Source of the DNA: Mesorhizobium sp. NFR06
Lineage (GTDB): Bacteria > Pseudomonadota > Alphaproteobacteria > Rhizobiales > Rhizobiaceae
NCBI RefSeq assembly: GCF_900115245.1
Contig: NZ_FOVT01000014.1
Span: 62,001 to 126,000 of the forward strand
DNA: 64,000 nucleotides
Direction: 5' to 3'
Shown: one piece after another, positions 1-10,680 of the stretch
Layout: every line of letters begins with the position of its first letter
How positions within the stretch are numbered: the stretch's first letter is position 1
Notes under the pieces: model-generated
Seen by the model: only the letters and a program-made list of their open reading frames with translations
What the model was told of the DNA's origin: nothing
The model's database searches: none
Translations under genes and position numbers: made by a program

Positions 1-776
1 GCTGCCCGAATATCGGCGAATGCTGGGATAAGAAGCACGCCACCTTCATGATCATGGGCGAGATCTGCACGCGTGCCTGCGCCTTCTGCAACGTCGCGAC
101 CGGCATCCCGACCGCGCTCGATCCGGACGAGCCAACGCGTGTGGCGCATGCCGTCAAGCAGATGGGGCTGAGCCATGTCGTCATCACCTCCGTCGACCGC
201 GACGATCTTGCCGACGGCGGCGCGCAGCATTTCGCCGACGTCATCCGCGCCATCCGCGCGGCAACGCCATTGACAACGATCGAAATCCTGACGCCCGACT
301 TCCTGCGCAAGGATGGCGCGGTCGAGATCGTCGTTGCGGCCAAGCCCGACGTCTTCAACCATAATCTCGAAACCGTGCCGTCGAACTATCTGACGGTTCG
401 GCCCGGCGCCCGCTATTTCCATTCGATCCGGCTGCTGCAGCGGGTCAAGGAACTCGACCCGTCGATCTTCACCAAATCCGGCATCATGGTCGGCCTCGGC
501 GAAGAGCGGAACGAGGTACTGCAACTGATGGACGACCTGCGTTCGGCCAATGTCGACTTCATGACCATCGGTCAGTACCTGCAGCCGTCCAAGAAACACC
601 ATCCGGTGATCCGATTCATCACGCCGGACGAGTTCAAATCCTACGAGACGGTCGGCAAGACCAAGGGCTTCCTGTTGATGGCGTCGAGCCCGCTGACGCG
701 CTCCTCGCACCATGCCGGCGAGGATTTCGCCAGGTTGCGGGCTGCGCGCGAGGCGCAGCTCAAGAAGGCCAGCTGA
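1..776 (+). CDS. lipA: Lipoyl synthase, 5' end outside the window
   Basis: This radical-SAM enzyme inserts two sulfurs into octanoyl groups on lipoyl-dependent proteins such as the E2 subunits and GcvH. The open frame enters from the left edge (codons begin at base 3) and opens with the auxiliary-cluster motif CPNIGECW. The radical-SAM cluster motif CTRACAFC follows, and the C-terminal half (TIGQYLQPSKKH, SSPLTRSSHHA) is typical of LipA. About 260 residues are present, so the first 60 or so are missing. The next gene starts 6 bases after the stop, which suggests co-transcription with the COQ10-like gene, an arrangement common in Rhizobiales. Confidence 0.97.
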   Translation, partial: CPNIGECWDKKHATFMIMGEICTRACAFCNVATGIPTALDPDEPTRVAHAVKQMGLSHVVITSVDRDDLADGGAQHFADVIRAIRAATPLTTIEILTPDFLRKDGAVEIVVAAKPDVFNHNLETVPSNYLTVRPGARYFHSIRLLQRVKELDPSIFTKSGIMVGLGEERNEVLQLMDDLRSANVDFMTIGQYLQPSKKHHPVIRFITPDEFKSYETVGKTKGFLLMASSPLTRSSHHAGEDFARLRAAREAQLKKAS

Positions 777-782
777 CCTTCA

Positions 783-1238
783 ATGCCGAAATTCGAGGCG
801 ACACGCCGCGTCGCGCATACGCCGCAGGAGATGTTCGCGCTGGTGGCGGACATCGAGACCTACCCGCAATTCCTGCCGCTTTGTGAATCGCTCTCCGTGC
901 GCTCGCGCAAGGAGCGGGACGGCCGCACCATCCTCGTCGCCGACATGAGCATCGGCTACAAAGCGATCCGCGAGACCTTTACGACGCAGGTGCTGCTCAA
1001 TCCGGCCGAGCATGCCATCGACGTCAAATACATCGACGGCCCGTTCAAATATCTCAGCAATATCTGGCGCTTCGATCCCGCCGAAGGCGGCTGCGAAGTG
1101 CATTTCTTCATCGACTACGAATTCAAGAGCCGCATCCTGGGCGCGGTGATGGGAACGATGTTCGACCGTGCCTTCCGCATGTTCTCGGAGGCCTTCGAGA
1201 AGCGCGCCGACATCATCTACGGGGCAAAGCCGACCTAA
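783..1238 (+). CDS. COQ10/RatA-like START-domain protein
   Basis: This 151-residue protein is a single SRPBCC/START-like domain of the COQ10/RatA family. Members bind coenzyme Q and aid respiratory electron transport; enterobacterial RatA was also described as a ribosome-associated toxin. The visible signature is the N-terminal block AHTPQEMFALVADIETYPQF followed by the FKYLSNIWRF and FFIDYEFKS strands. Length is normal for the family. It lies 6 bases downstream of lipA and is likely in the same transcript. Its stop overlaps the end of the convergent cinA-type gene by four bases. The quinone-chaperone role is inferred from the family. Confidence 0.9.
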   Translation: MPKFEATRRVAHTPQEMFALVADIETYPQFLPLCESLSVRSRKERDGRTILVADMSIGYKAIRETFTTQVLLNPAEHAIDVKYIDGPFKYLSNIWRFDPAEGGCEVHFFIDYEFKSRILGAVMGTMFDRAFRMFSEAFEKRADIIYGAKPT

Positions 1239-1723
1239 TCCTTGCCAAGTGCACGCAACCCGAGTTGCAGCGCGTGCCGCACCGTCTCGTGCCGGATGAA
1301 TTCGCGGCCCTTGTGACCGAACAACTGCCGTTCCGCGACGATCGGCTGTCCCGCAAGCGCTATTCCGAACCAGACGAGGCCGACCGGCTTTTCCGCCGAG
1401 CCGCCGCTCGGACCGGCTATGCCGGTAACCGCAAGCGAGAGGCGCGCTTGCGAATGCGCGAGCGCTCCAGCCGCCATCTCCGCCACCGTCTCGCGCGAAA
1501 CCGCGCCATGCGCGTCGAGCGTGGCGGCGGAGACGCCGAGCATCTCCATCTTGGCTTCGTTGGAATAGGTGATGAAGCCGCGATCGACCACCGCGGAGGA
1601 CCCGGCGATGTCGGTCAGCGCGGCGATGATCAGGCCGCCGGTGCAGCTTTCGGCCGTCGCCAGCATGATGCCGCGCTGCTGGCACGCCTCGAGCAACGCG
1701 ACAGCAAGTTCGGCGTTGCTCAT
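1235..1723 (-). CDS. CinA-family protein (PncC-type NMN amidohydrolase)
   Basis: This 162-residue protein matches the stand-alone C-terminal CinA domain, which in characterised homologues (PncC) deamidates nicotinamide mononucleotide for NAD salvage. The motif TAESCTGG near residue 22, the DRGFITYSNEAK block and AVTGIAGPSGGS are diagnostic. The frame is open far upstream, but the ATG at 1723 is the sensible start because it overlaps the ispDF stop as ATGA and the homology begins there. It is translationally coupled to ispDF. The N-terminal molybdopterin-binding-like domain of long CinA proteins is absent. Confidence 0.92.
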   Translation of the reverse strand: MSNAELAVALLEACQQRGIMLATAESCTGGLIIAALTDIAGSSAVVDRGFITYSNEAKMEMLGVSAATLDAHGAVSRETVAEMAAGALAHSQARLSLAVTGIAGPSGGSAEKPVGLVWFGIALAGQPIVAERQLFGHKGREFIRHETVRHALQLGLRALGKD

Positions 1724-2949
1724 GCCGGCACCTCGCCCGGATAGACGACGCTTGCCGTGGCGATCGCCGCGATGCCTTCGCCGCGCCCGACAAAGCCGAG
1801 CTTCTCGTTCGTCGTCGCTTTCACCGAAATGCGCTCGGCCGCAATGCCGAGCATGGCGGAAAGCGCTTCCGTCATTGCCGCGCGGTGCGGCCCGACGCGC
1901 GGCGCCTCGCAGATCAGCGTGATGTCGGCATTGGCGATGCGGCCGCCGCGCTCGCGCACCAGCCTCGCCGCATGCTCGACGAAGATCTTCGAGGCCGCAC
2001 CTTTCCATTGCGGGTCCGATGGCGGGAAATGCGTGCCGATGTCGCCTGCGCCGCAGGTGGCGAGCAGCGCATCGGTCAACGCATGCAGCCCGACATCGGC
2101 GTCGGAATGGCCGGAGAGTTTTCGCTCATAGGGAATGGCGATGCCGCAAAGCGTCACGTGGTCGCCGGGCTCGAAAGCGTGCACGTCATAGCCGTTGCCG
2201 GTGCGGATGTCCGGGAAACGCTGTTGAACGCTGGAAAGCCGCTGGTCGGCCAATGCGATATCCCTTGCCCAGGTGAGCTTGACGTTGTCCGGTGATCCAG
2301 GGACGATCTTGACTGGAATATGCGCCCATTCTGCAATGGCAGCATCGTCGGTGAATTCGGTTTTGCCCAGATGATGCGCCTTCTCGTGCGCGGCGAGCAG
2401 CGGCCAGAACGGAAAGCCTTGTGGTGTTTGCGCGGCGTGAAGGCCGGCCCTCGACACCGTCTCATCGATCATGCCGGCAGCTGATTCCCGTTTCAGCGTG
2501 TCGGCAACCGGGAGCGCCGGCAGCGCCCCCTGGCGCTCGCCGATGGCTTCGATCGTGCGGTCGATCAGCCCGGCGTCGACGAACGGGCGCACGGCGTCAT
2601 GGACCAGCACCTTTCCGGGCGCCTTGTCCCTCAGCGCCAGGAGCCCAAGCCGGACGGAGGCCTGGCGGGACGAGCCGCCGACGACGGTGATGAGACGTTC
2701 GGCGTGTGCGCCCACCGCGCGCTGCAAAAGCTCGGCATCGTCGGCATGGATGGCAACGACAACGGGACCGATGAGCGGATGCGAGAGGAAAATGTCCAGC
2801 GTATGGGCGATGACGGCACGGCCGCCGATGCGCTGATATTGCTTCGGGCCGTCGGCCTGTCCGGCGCGCGCGCCACGGCCGGCGGCGACGATCACCACCC
2901 CAATTCCGCCGCTCGGGCCAGACGCCTGTTTTTCGCTTGCCTCGCTCAT
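1720..2949 (-). CDS. ispDF: Bifunctional IspD/IspF enzyme of the MEP isoprenoid pathway
   Basis: This is a fusion of MEP cytidylyltransferase (IspD, roughly residues 14-230) and MECDP synthase (IspF, roughly 245-405). Together they catalyse two non-consecutive steps of isoprenoid synthesis. The IspD half shows the nucleotide-binding VIVAAGRGARA and PKQYQ motifs and VHDAVRPFV. The IspF half shows metal ligands in YDVHAF and GHSDADVGLHALTDA. The fusion is common in Alphaproteobacteria. I chose the ATG at 2949, with AGGA upstream, over an in-frame ATG at 2997 that would add 16 unconserved residues. It is coupled to the cinA-type gene by an ATGA overlap and is divergent from dusB. Confidence 0.95.
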   Translation of the reverse strand: MSEASEKQASGPSGGIGVVIVAAGRGARAGQADGPKQYQRIGGRAVIAHTLDIFLSHPLIGPVVVAIHADDAELLQRAVGAHAERLITVVGGSSRQASVRLGLLALRDKAPGKVLVHDAVRPFVDAGLIDRTIEAIGERQGALPALPVADTLKRESAAGMIDETVSRAGLHAAQTPQGFPFWPLLAAHEKAHHLGKTEFTDDAAIAEWAHIPVKIVPGSPDNVKLTWARDIALADQRLSSVQQRFPDIRTGNGYDVHAFEPGDHVTLCGIAIPYERKLSGHSDADVGLHALTDALLATCGAGDIGTHFPPSDPQWKGAASKIFVEHAARLVRERGGRIANADITLICEAPRVGPHRAAMTEALSAMLGIAAERISVKATTNEKLGFVGRGEGIAAIATASVVYPGEVPA

Positions 2950-3025
2950 TCCGATCGGTCCTAGTCGGGGTGATGGCCGAAGGCCAGCATTTTCCAAAAT
3001 GCGCCTTAATGTGACGTCATTGCGC

Positions 3026-3064
3026 GTTGCACAATGCGATACTTCTGGCTAGAGAATGTGCAAC
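3026..3064 (+). promoter_or_regulatory. Inverted repeat in the dusB-ntrBC promoter region
   Basis: The octamer GTTGCACA at 3026-3033 is repeated in perfect inverted orientation as TGTGCAAC at 3057-3064, with 23 bases between. A plausible sigma-70 pair (TTGCAC at 3028, TAGAGA at 3050, 16-base spacer) lies inside it. In Rhizobium the orf1(dusB)-ntrBC promoter is known to be repressed by NtrC, so this is a candidate autoregulatory operator. The half-sites resemble the NtrC TGCAC core, but the spacing is not that of a single classical site. Confidence 0.4.
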
Positions 3065-3089
3065 GATCGAACATGCTTGGTTTTTGTGC

Positions 3090-4118
3090 ATGGCTGAACT
3101 GTCCATATTGGCATCGCCACTCGACATCGGCGGCGTGAGAATCCGCAACCGCGTTTTTCTAGCGCCGATGTCCGGCATCACCGACGAACCGTTCCGGCGC
3201 CGCGCCCACGCGCACGGCGCCGGGCTGGTCGTGTCGGAAATGGTGGCGAGCGGCGAACTGGCCAAGGGCAGGGCAGGCTGCGACTTGCGCATCCGCCATT
3301 CCGGCCTGCCGGTGCATATGGTGCAGCTCGCTGGCCGCGAGGCCGCTCATATGGGTGAGGGCGCAAGAATCGCGGTCGGCGAGGGCGCCGATATCATCGA
3401 CATCAATATGGGCTGCCCTGCGAAGAAGGTCACCGGCGGCTACGCCGGTTCGGCGCTGATGCGCGATCTCGACCATGCGCTGTCGCTGATCGAGGCGGTG
3501 GTCGGTGCGGTCTCGGTGCCAGTGACGGTCAAGATGCGCCTCGGTTGGGACGAAAGCGCGCTCAACGCGCCGATGCTGGCACGCCGCGCCGAACAGGCCG
3601 GCGTCCAGATGGTGACCGTGCATGGCCGCACGCGCTGCCAGTTCTATCAGGGCAGGGCCGACTGGCGTGCGATCGCTCGCGTCAAGGAAGCCGTGTCGAT
3701 TCCAGTCGTGGCCAATGGCGATGTTGGCTCGCCGGAAGAAGCGGCGACGATACTCGAACAGTCCGGCGCCGATGCCGTGATGATAGGCCGCGCCCATTAC
3801 GGCGCGCCATGGATAGCCGGCGGCATTGCCACGGCCGCGGCCGGAACCGGCGCACAAGGCATTCCGCAAACGCCGCAGGCGCTCGCCGACTACATCATCG
3901 AGCATTACGAGGACATGCTCTCGCTCTACGGCATCGAAAGCGGGCTGCGCCAGGCGCGCAAGCATCTGGGATGGTATCTCGACAGTCATGCTCCAGTTGT
4001 TTGTGCAGAACAGCGCAAATGCATGCTTACGTCCTTCGAGCCGGACGAAGTCGTCGCCGGGCTGCGCCGCTTGTTCGCTCACGGCTCGTCATCGATCAGC
4101 CTGCGGAGCGCGGCATGA
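3090..4118 (+). CDS. dusB: tRNA-dihydrouridine synthase (DusB/NifR3)
   Basis: This 342-residue FMN-dependent enzyme reduces uridine to dihydrouridine in the tRNA D-loop. The FMN-barrel start APMSGITDEPFRR, the catalytic cysteine in INMGCPAKKV, VKMRLGWD and VHGRTR are all present. The ATG at 3090 is chosen over the earlier one at 3027 because family homology starts just after it and the earlier ATG falls in the promoter repeat. It is the first gene of the classical nifR3-ntrB-ntrC operon, and its stop overlaps the ntrB start as ATGA. Mutations in nifR3 homologues alone are not known to abolish nitrogen control. Confidence 0.95.
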   Translation: MAELSILASPLDIGGVRIRNRVFLAPMSGITDEPFRRRAHAHGAGLVVSEMVASGELAKGRAGCDLRIRHSGLPVHMVQLAGREAAHMGEGARIAVGEGADIIDINMGCPAKKVTGGYAGSALMRDLDHALSLIEAVVGAVSVPVTVKMRLGWDESALNAPMLARRAEQAGVQMVTVHGRTRCQFYQGRADWRAIARVKEAVSIPVVANGDVGSPEEAATILEQSGADAVMIGRAHYGAPWIAGGIATAAAGTGAQGIPQTPQALADYIIEHYEDMLSLYGIESGLRQARKHLGWYLDSHAPVVCAEQRKCMLTSFEPDEVVAGLRRLFAHGSSSISLRSAA

Positions 4119-5250
4119 AGGCAAACGTCCCGCAGCCGACCGATGTGGCGGATGCCGCCAATATCGTGCTCAACACCATCCGCCGCCCGGTGATCATGGT
4201 CGATCCCGACGGTTTCATCACTTTCGCCAATGCGGATGCCGAGGATTTCTTCCGCTCCAGCGCATCCATGCTCGCCCGCAACACGCTCTCCAAGCTGGTG
4301 CCGTTCGGCAGCCCGCTGCTGACGCTGGTCGACCAGGTGCGCGAGCGCCGCGCGCCGGTCAACGAATACCGCGTCGACGTGTCGTCGCCGCGCCTTGGCA
4401 TCGAGAAGATGGTCGACCTCTACGTCGCGCCGGTGCCGGAGTTTCCGGGTTCCGTCGTCGTCATGTTCCAGGAACGGTCGATGGCCGACAAGATCGACCG
4501 CCAGATGACGCATCGCGGTGCCGCGCGTTCTGTCACCGGCCTTGCCGCGATGCTGGCGCATGAGATCAAGAACCCGCTCTCCGGCATCCGCGGCGCCGCC
4601 CAATTGCTCGAGCTTTCCGCTTCCGACGAAGACCGCGCGCTGACCCGTCTGATCACCGACGAGACCGACCGCATCGTCTCGCTTGTCGATCGCATGGAAG
4701 TGTTTTCCGACGAGCGGCCGATCGAGCGCTACCCGGTCAACATCCATGTTGTGCTGGATCATGTGAAAGCGATTGCCAAGAACGGTTTTGCCAAGCGGAT
4801 CAAGATTTTGGAGGAATATGATCCATCGTTGCCTCCGGTCTTTGCCAACCGCGACCAGCTGATCCAGGTCTTCCTCAATCTGGTCAAGAACGCCGCCGAG
4901 GCGATCGGCGCCGACCCTCAGGGCGAGATCATGCTCTCCACGGCCTTTCGGCCCGGTATCCGCGTTTCCGTGCCTGGCACGCAGGACCGTGTCTCGCTGC
5001 CGCTGGAATTCTGCGTGCACGACAACGGGCCCGGCGTTTCCGAGGACCTTCTGCCGATCCTGTTCGATCCGTTCATAACCACCAAGCCGAACGGCTCCGG
5101 CCTTGGGCTGGCCCTCGTCGCCAAGATCGTCGGCGAGCATGGCGGCATCATCGAATGCGATTCGACGCCGCGCGGAACCACCTTCCGCGTTCTGATGCCG
5201 GCCTGGAAGGAGGCCCCGCACGGCACCGACGAAGCTGAAGGAGACCGCAA

Positions 5251-5254
<4 letters not shown>
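4115..5254 (+). CDS. ntrB: Nitrogen-regulation sensor kinase NtrB
   Basis: This is a cytosolic two-component kinase/phosphatase of 379 residues that controls NtrC in response to PII (GlnB) signals. It has an N-terminal PAS domain (about 15-120), a histidine box with the phospho-acceptor near His149 in LAHEIKNPLSG, and an ATPase domain with LNLVKNAAEAI, HDNGPGV and GSGLGLALV. There are no membrane segments, as expected. The start is fixed by the ATGA overlap with dusB, and its own stop overlaps the ntrC start in the same way, so the three genes are translationally coupled. Confidence 0.96.
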
Positions 5255-6711
<1,457 letters not shown>

Positions 6712-6781
6712 CGTCACCTTTCGGTGAGTTGGCTCCTTTGGTCGAATTGGCGGGGGAAAGATTTTCGTCCCGGCCACACTT

Positions 6782-6810
6782 GTTGCATAATCGCCACAAT
6801 GCGTTGCATA
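6782..6810 (+). repeat. Paired GTTGCATA direct repeats upstream of ntrY
   Basis: The octamer GTTGCATA occurs at 6782-6789 and again at 6803-6810. The start-to-start distance of 21 bases is two helical turns, so both copies face the same side of the DNA. They sit 34 bases before the ntrY start codon, in the only gap of the ntrBC-ntrYX block. This suggests a tandem regulator site, but no protein is known from the sequence. Confidence 0.3.
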
Positions 6811-6843
6811 CATCCGACGCAATGACCGACTCTGTACCGCGAC

Positions 6844-9135
6844 ATGGCAGCTGAGGCTCCGACCCTGAACCAAACGCTTTTCAGCCAGACCGGCACACGT
6901 GACGGCCGGCGGTTGCTGGCGCTGCCCGGCGTGGTCGCTGTCGCCGGCGCGGTGATCACGGCGGCGATCTCGTTTGCGATCCTGGTCGGCGCGACGCCGA
7001 TCGCGCCGACCGCAGGCACGACCTGGACCCTGGTCGCGGCCAATGCAGTCTTTGTTCTGTTGCTGATCGCGTTGATCGCTCGCGAGGTGCGTCGCATTGT
7101 CCTGGCGCGGCGCCACGGCAGGGCTGCCTCGCGGCTGCATGTGCGCATCGTCGCGATGTTCGCCCTGGTCGCCGCCATTCCGGCGATCCTGGTGGCGATC
7201 ATTGCATCGATCACGCTCGATATCGGCCTCGACCGCTGGTTCGAGCTTCGCACCAAGACCATTGTCAATTCGTCGCTGTCGATCGCCGACGCCTATGTGC
7301 AGGAAAACGCGCGCAATCTTCAGGGCACGACCCTGTCGATGGCCTATGACCTCGATTCCTCGCGCACGCTTTACGGCCTCGACCGGACCGGCTTCCTCGA
7401 TCTCATGAACAAGGAGGCAGTCGGCCGCTCGCTGGCGCATGCGGCGCTGATCAAGCCCGACGGCTCTTTCGTCATGAGCGCCAAGACCGACGCCGACTTC
7501 GCCATGCCGGAGCCGCCGCCGGGCGCGGTCGAGACGGCCGCCGACGGCAAACCGGTGCTGATCGAGCCGCGGACCCGCAATATCATGGGCGCCATCGTCA
7601 AGCTGCGCGAGATCGAGGGCCTTTACCTCTACACGATCCGGCTGGTCGATCCCGAGGTGATCAGGGCGCGCCAGATCGTCAAATCCAACACCGACGAATA
7701 CCGCAATCTCGAAGACAACCGCCGGACCTCGCAGATTGCCTTTGCGCTGCCTTATCTGTCGCTTACCCTGATCATCACGCTGTCGGCGATCTGGACCGGC
7801 ATTGCGGTTGCCGATCGGATCGTGCGGCCGATTCGCCAGCTGATCGGCGCCGCCGATGAGGTGGCGACCGGCAATCTCGATGTTGCCGTTCCGGTGCGCC
7901 AGTCCGATGGCGACGTCGCCTCGCTCGGCGAGACCTTCAACAACATGATCCTGGAGCTCAAATCGCAACGCAACGAGCTCCTGTCGGCCAAGGACCTGAT
8001 CGACGAGCGCCGGCGCTTCTCCGAGGCGGTGCTCGCCGGCGTCACCGCCGGCGTTATCGGCGTCGACCCCTACGGCATCATCACCATCGTCAACCGCTCG
8101 GCCGAAACCATGCTGGCGATTTCGGCGAATGCGACGCTCGGCCAGAACCTTTCCTCGGTGCTGCCTCTTGTCGGCCGCGTCTTCGAGATAGGGCGGCAGT
8201 CCGGCAAGCCGGTCTATCGGGAGCAGGTGACCTTCTTCCGCACGGGTCTGGAACGCACGTTCAATGTCCAGGTCACCGTCGAGTCCGGCGACGACGGCGA
8301 GGAAGAGAAGTCCTATGTGGTCACCGTCGACGACATCACCGACCTCGTCCAGGCGCAGCGCTCGTCGGCCTGGGCGGACGTGGCGCGGCGCATCGCGCAT
8401 GAGATCAAGAACCCGCTGACGCCGATCCAGCTCTCGGCCGAGCGCATCAGGCGCCGCTACGGCAAGGTCATCACCGAGGACCGCGAGGTCTTCGACCAGT
8501 GCACCGATACCATCATCCGCCAGGTCGAGGACATCGGCCGCATGGTCGACGAATTCTCGGCCTTTGCCCGCATGCCGAAGCCGGAGATGAAGGCGATCGA
8601 CCTGCGTGAATCGCTGCGCGAGGCGTCCTTCCTGGTCGAGGTCAGCCGCTCCGACATCGCCTTCCAGCGCGACTTCGGCAGCGAACCGTTGAAAGGCACC
8701 TTCGACAGCCGCCTGATGGCGCAGGCCTTCGGCAACGTCATCAAGAACGCCGCCGAGGCGATCGACGGACTTGATGCGCAAGACCGTTCGGACGGCACAA
8801 TCCGGATTCAAGCCGGGCGCCAAGATGGCGCCATACGAATCGACGTTATGGACAACGGCAAGGGGCTGCCGCGCGAGAATCGCCAGAGGCTTCTCGAGCC
8901 CTATATGACGACGCGAGAGAAGGGCACGGGGCTTGGTCTCGCTATCGTCAAGAAGATCGTGGAGGACCATGGCGGACGTCTCGAATTGCACGACGCGCCT
9001 GCGGATTTCCACGGCGGCCGGGGCGCGATGATCTCGATCATCCTGCCCCCGGCAACGGTCGTAGCCGCGCCGCCACGCGGTGAAGGTCGAAGCGAACACG
9101 AAAGAGAAACTGAAAAGGTCGGTAATGGCGTCTGA
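6844..9135 (+). CDS. ntrY: Membrane sensor kinase NtrY
   Basis: This 763-residue histidine kinase is the partner of NtrX. In Alphaproteobacteria the pair links nitrogen, redox and envelope physiology. Three hydrophobic segments occupy about residues 25-110, then a periplasmic sensor stretch leads to another membrane segment near 305-325. HAMP, PAS (about 385-480), a histidine box with His519 (AHEIKNPLTPIQ) and an ATPase domain (FGNVIKNAAEAI, GTGLGLAIV) follow. The gene starts 132 bases after ntrC, so it may have its own promoter. The last 11 bases overlap ntrX. Confidence 0.95.
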   Translation: MAAEAPTLNQTLFSQTGTRDGRRLLALPGVVAVAGAVITAAISFAILVGATPIAPTAGTTWTLVAANAVFVLLLIALIAREVRRIVLARRHGRAASRLHVRIVAMFALVAAIPAILVAIIASITLDIGLDRWFELRTKTIVNSSLSIADAYVQENARNLQGTTLSMAYDLDSSRTLYGLDRTGFLDLMNKEAVGRSLAHAALIKPDGSFVMSAKTDADFAMPEPPPGAVETAADGKPVLIEPRTRNIMGAIVKLREIEGLYLYTIRLVDPEVIRARQIVKSNTDEYRNLEDNRRTSQIAFALPYLSLTLIITLSAIWTGIAVADRIVRPIRQLIGAADEVATGNLDVAVPVRQSDGDVASLGETFNNMILELKSQRNELLSAKDLIDERRRFSEAVLAGVTAGVIGVDPYGIITIVNRSAETMLAISANATLGQNLSSVLPLVGRVFEIGRQSGKPVYREQVTFFRTGLERTFNVQVTVESGDDGEEEKSYVVTVDDITDLVQAQRSSAWADVARRIAHEIKNPLTPIQLSAERIRRRYGKVITEDREVFDQCTDTIIRQVEDIGRMVDEFSAFARMPKPEMKAIDLRESLREASFLVEVSRSDIAFQRDFGSEPLKGTFDSRLMAQAFGNVIKNAAEAIDGLDAQDRSDGTIRIQAGRQDGAIRIDVMDNGKGLPRENRQRLLEPYMTTREKGTGLGLAIVKKIVEDHGGRLELHDAPADFHGGRGAMISIILPPATVVAAPPRGEGRSEHERETEKVGNGV

Positions 9136-10486
9136 CATTCTCATCGTCGATGACGAGGAAGACATCCGCGAACTTGTCGCCGGTATATTGAGCGACGAGG
9201 GTCACGAAACCCGCACTGCACATGATGCCGACAGCGCGCTTGCGGCAATTGCCGACCGCGCGCCGCGGCTGATTTTCCTCGACATCTGGCTGCAGGGCTC
9301 GCGCCTCGATGGCCTGGCGCTGCTCGACGAGATCAAGACCATGCATCCGAGCATGGCGGTGGTGATGATCTCCGGTCACGGCAACATCGAAACGGCGGTT
9401 TCAGCCATCCGGCGCGGCGCGTACGACTTCATCGAGAAGCCGTTCAAGGCCGATCGCCTCATCCTGATCGCCGAGCGCGCGCTGGAGACGTCCAAGTTGC
9501 GGCGCGAGGTCTCCGACCTCAAGCAGCGCAGCGGCGAAACCTTCGACCTGATCGGCATGTCGTCGGCGATGAGCCAGTTGCGGCAGACCATCGAGCGTGT
9601 CGCGCCGACCAACAGCCGTGTGATGATTGTCGGCCCGTCCGGCTCCGGCAAGGAACTGACGGCACGCGCCATCCATGCGCTTTCGTCGCGCAAGGCGGGT
9701 CCGTTCGTCACTCTGAGTGCCGCCACCATCACGCCCGAGCGCATGGAGATCGAACTCTTCGGCACCGAATCGAACGGCACCGAACGCAAGGTCGGCGCGC
9801 TGGAAGAGGCGCATCGCGGCATCCTCTACATCGACGAGGTCGCCGATATGCCGCGCGAGACGCAGAACAAGATCCTGCGCGTGCTGGTCGAGCAGCAATT
9901 CGAGCGGGTGGGCGGCACCAAGCGCGTCAAGGTCGATGTCCGCATCATATCCTCGACCTCGCAGAACCTCGAAGCGATGATCGCCGACGGCCGCTTCCGC
10001 GAGGACCTTTACCATCGCCTTGCGGTGGTCCCTGTCATCGTGCCGGGGCTTGCCGAACGGCGCGAGGACATTCCCTATCTCGTCGACAATTTCATGAAGC
10101 AGATCGCGCGCCAGGCCGGTATCAGGCCGCGCCGCATCGGTGACGATGCGCTGGCCGTGCTGCAGGCGCACAACTGGCCCGGCAACGTTCGCCAGTTGCG
10201 CAACAATGTCGAGCGATTGATGATCCTGGCGCGCGGCGAGGAAGCGGATGCGCCGATCACCGCCGACCTTTTGCCCTCCGAGATCGGAGATGTCATGCCA
10301 CGCACGCCCAACCAGTCCGATCAGCACATCATGGCGCTGCCGTTGCGCGAGGCACGCGAACAATTCGAGAAGGACTACCTGATCGCCCAGATCAACCGCT
10401 TCGGCGGCAACATCTCGAAGACCGCCGAATTCATCGGCATGGAACGCTCGGCGCTCCACCGCAAGCTGAAGTCGCTTGGTGTCTAA
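9125..10486 (+). CDS. ntrX: Response regulator NtrX lacking the GAFTGA loop
   Basis: This NtrC-family regulator has 453 residues: a receiver domain (phospho-acceptor Asp53 in FLDIWLQGS), an AAA+ domain with Walker A GPSGSGKEL, and a Fis-type helix-turn-helix (KTAEFIGMERSALHRKL). The sigma-54-contacting GAFTGA loop is missing: the place where it should be reads TESNGTERKVGALEEAH. This matches alphaproteobacterial NtrX proteins, which are thought to act without sigma-54. The start at 9125 gives MASDILIVDDE and an 11-base overlap with ntrY; an upstream in-frame ATG at 9080 adds unconserved residues. Confidence 0.95.
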   Translation: MASDILIVDDEEDIRELVAGILSDEGHETRTAHDADSALAAIADRAPRLIFLDIWLQGSRLDGLALLDEIKTMHPSMAVVMISGHGNIETAVSAIRRGAYDFIEKPFKADRLILIAERALETSKLRREVSDLKQRSGETFDLIGMSSAMSQLRQTIERVAPTNSRVMIVGPSGSGKELTARAIHALSSRKAGPFVTLSAATITPERMEIELFGTESNGTERKVGALEEAHRGILYIDEVADMPRETQNKILRVLVEQQFERVGGTKRVKVDVRIISSTSQNLEAMIADGRFREDLYHRLAVVPVIVPGLAERREDIPYLVDNFMKQIARQAGIRPRRIGDDALAVLQAHNWPGNVRQLRNNVERLMILARGEEADAPITADLLPSEIGDVMPRTPNQSDQHIMALPLREAREQFEKDYLIAQINRFGGNISKTAEFIGMERSALHRKLKSLGV

Positions 10487-10597
10487 TGCTTGATGCCGAA
10501 AAGTATGAAGCGGTTTCCGGGCGCCATCATGCTCTATCTTTTTGATTTGGAGCCGGATGATTCCATGTCTGCTCGACCTGAAATCATCCGGTTCTAG
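10487..10597. repeat. RIME-like intergenic repeat, copy A
   Basis: This is a two-palindrome element of about 110 bases that begins immediately after the ntrX stop codon. The left part carries TGATGCCGAAAAGTATGAAG and ends in CATCATGCTC. The right part carries GAGCCGGATGATT and its inverse AATCATCCGGTTCTAG. It closely matches copy B at 14236-14350, and partial relatives lie near 40767 and 45639. The layout fits the Rhizobium intergenic mosaic element RIME1. Confidence 0.75.
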
Positions 10598-10680
10598 GGG
10601 GTCTCTCTTGGCCCACGTGATTGTCCATTACGGCCGCGGCGGAATCGCCTAAGAAAGCCGGACGTTTTCCCGAGGGGCCC

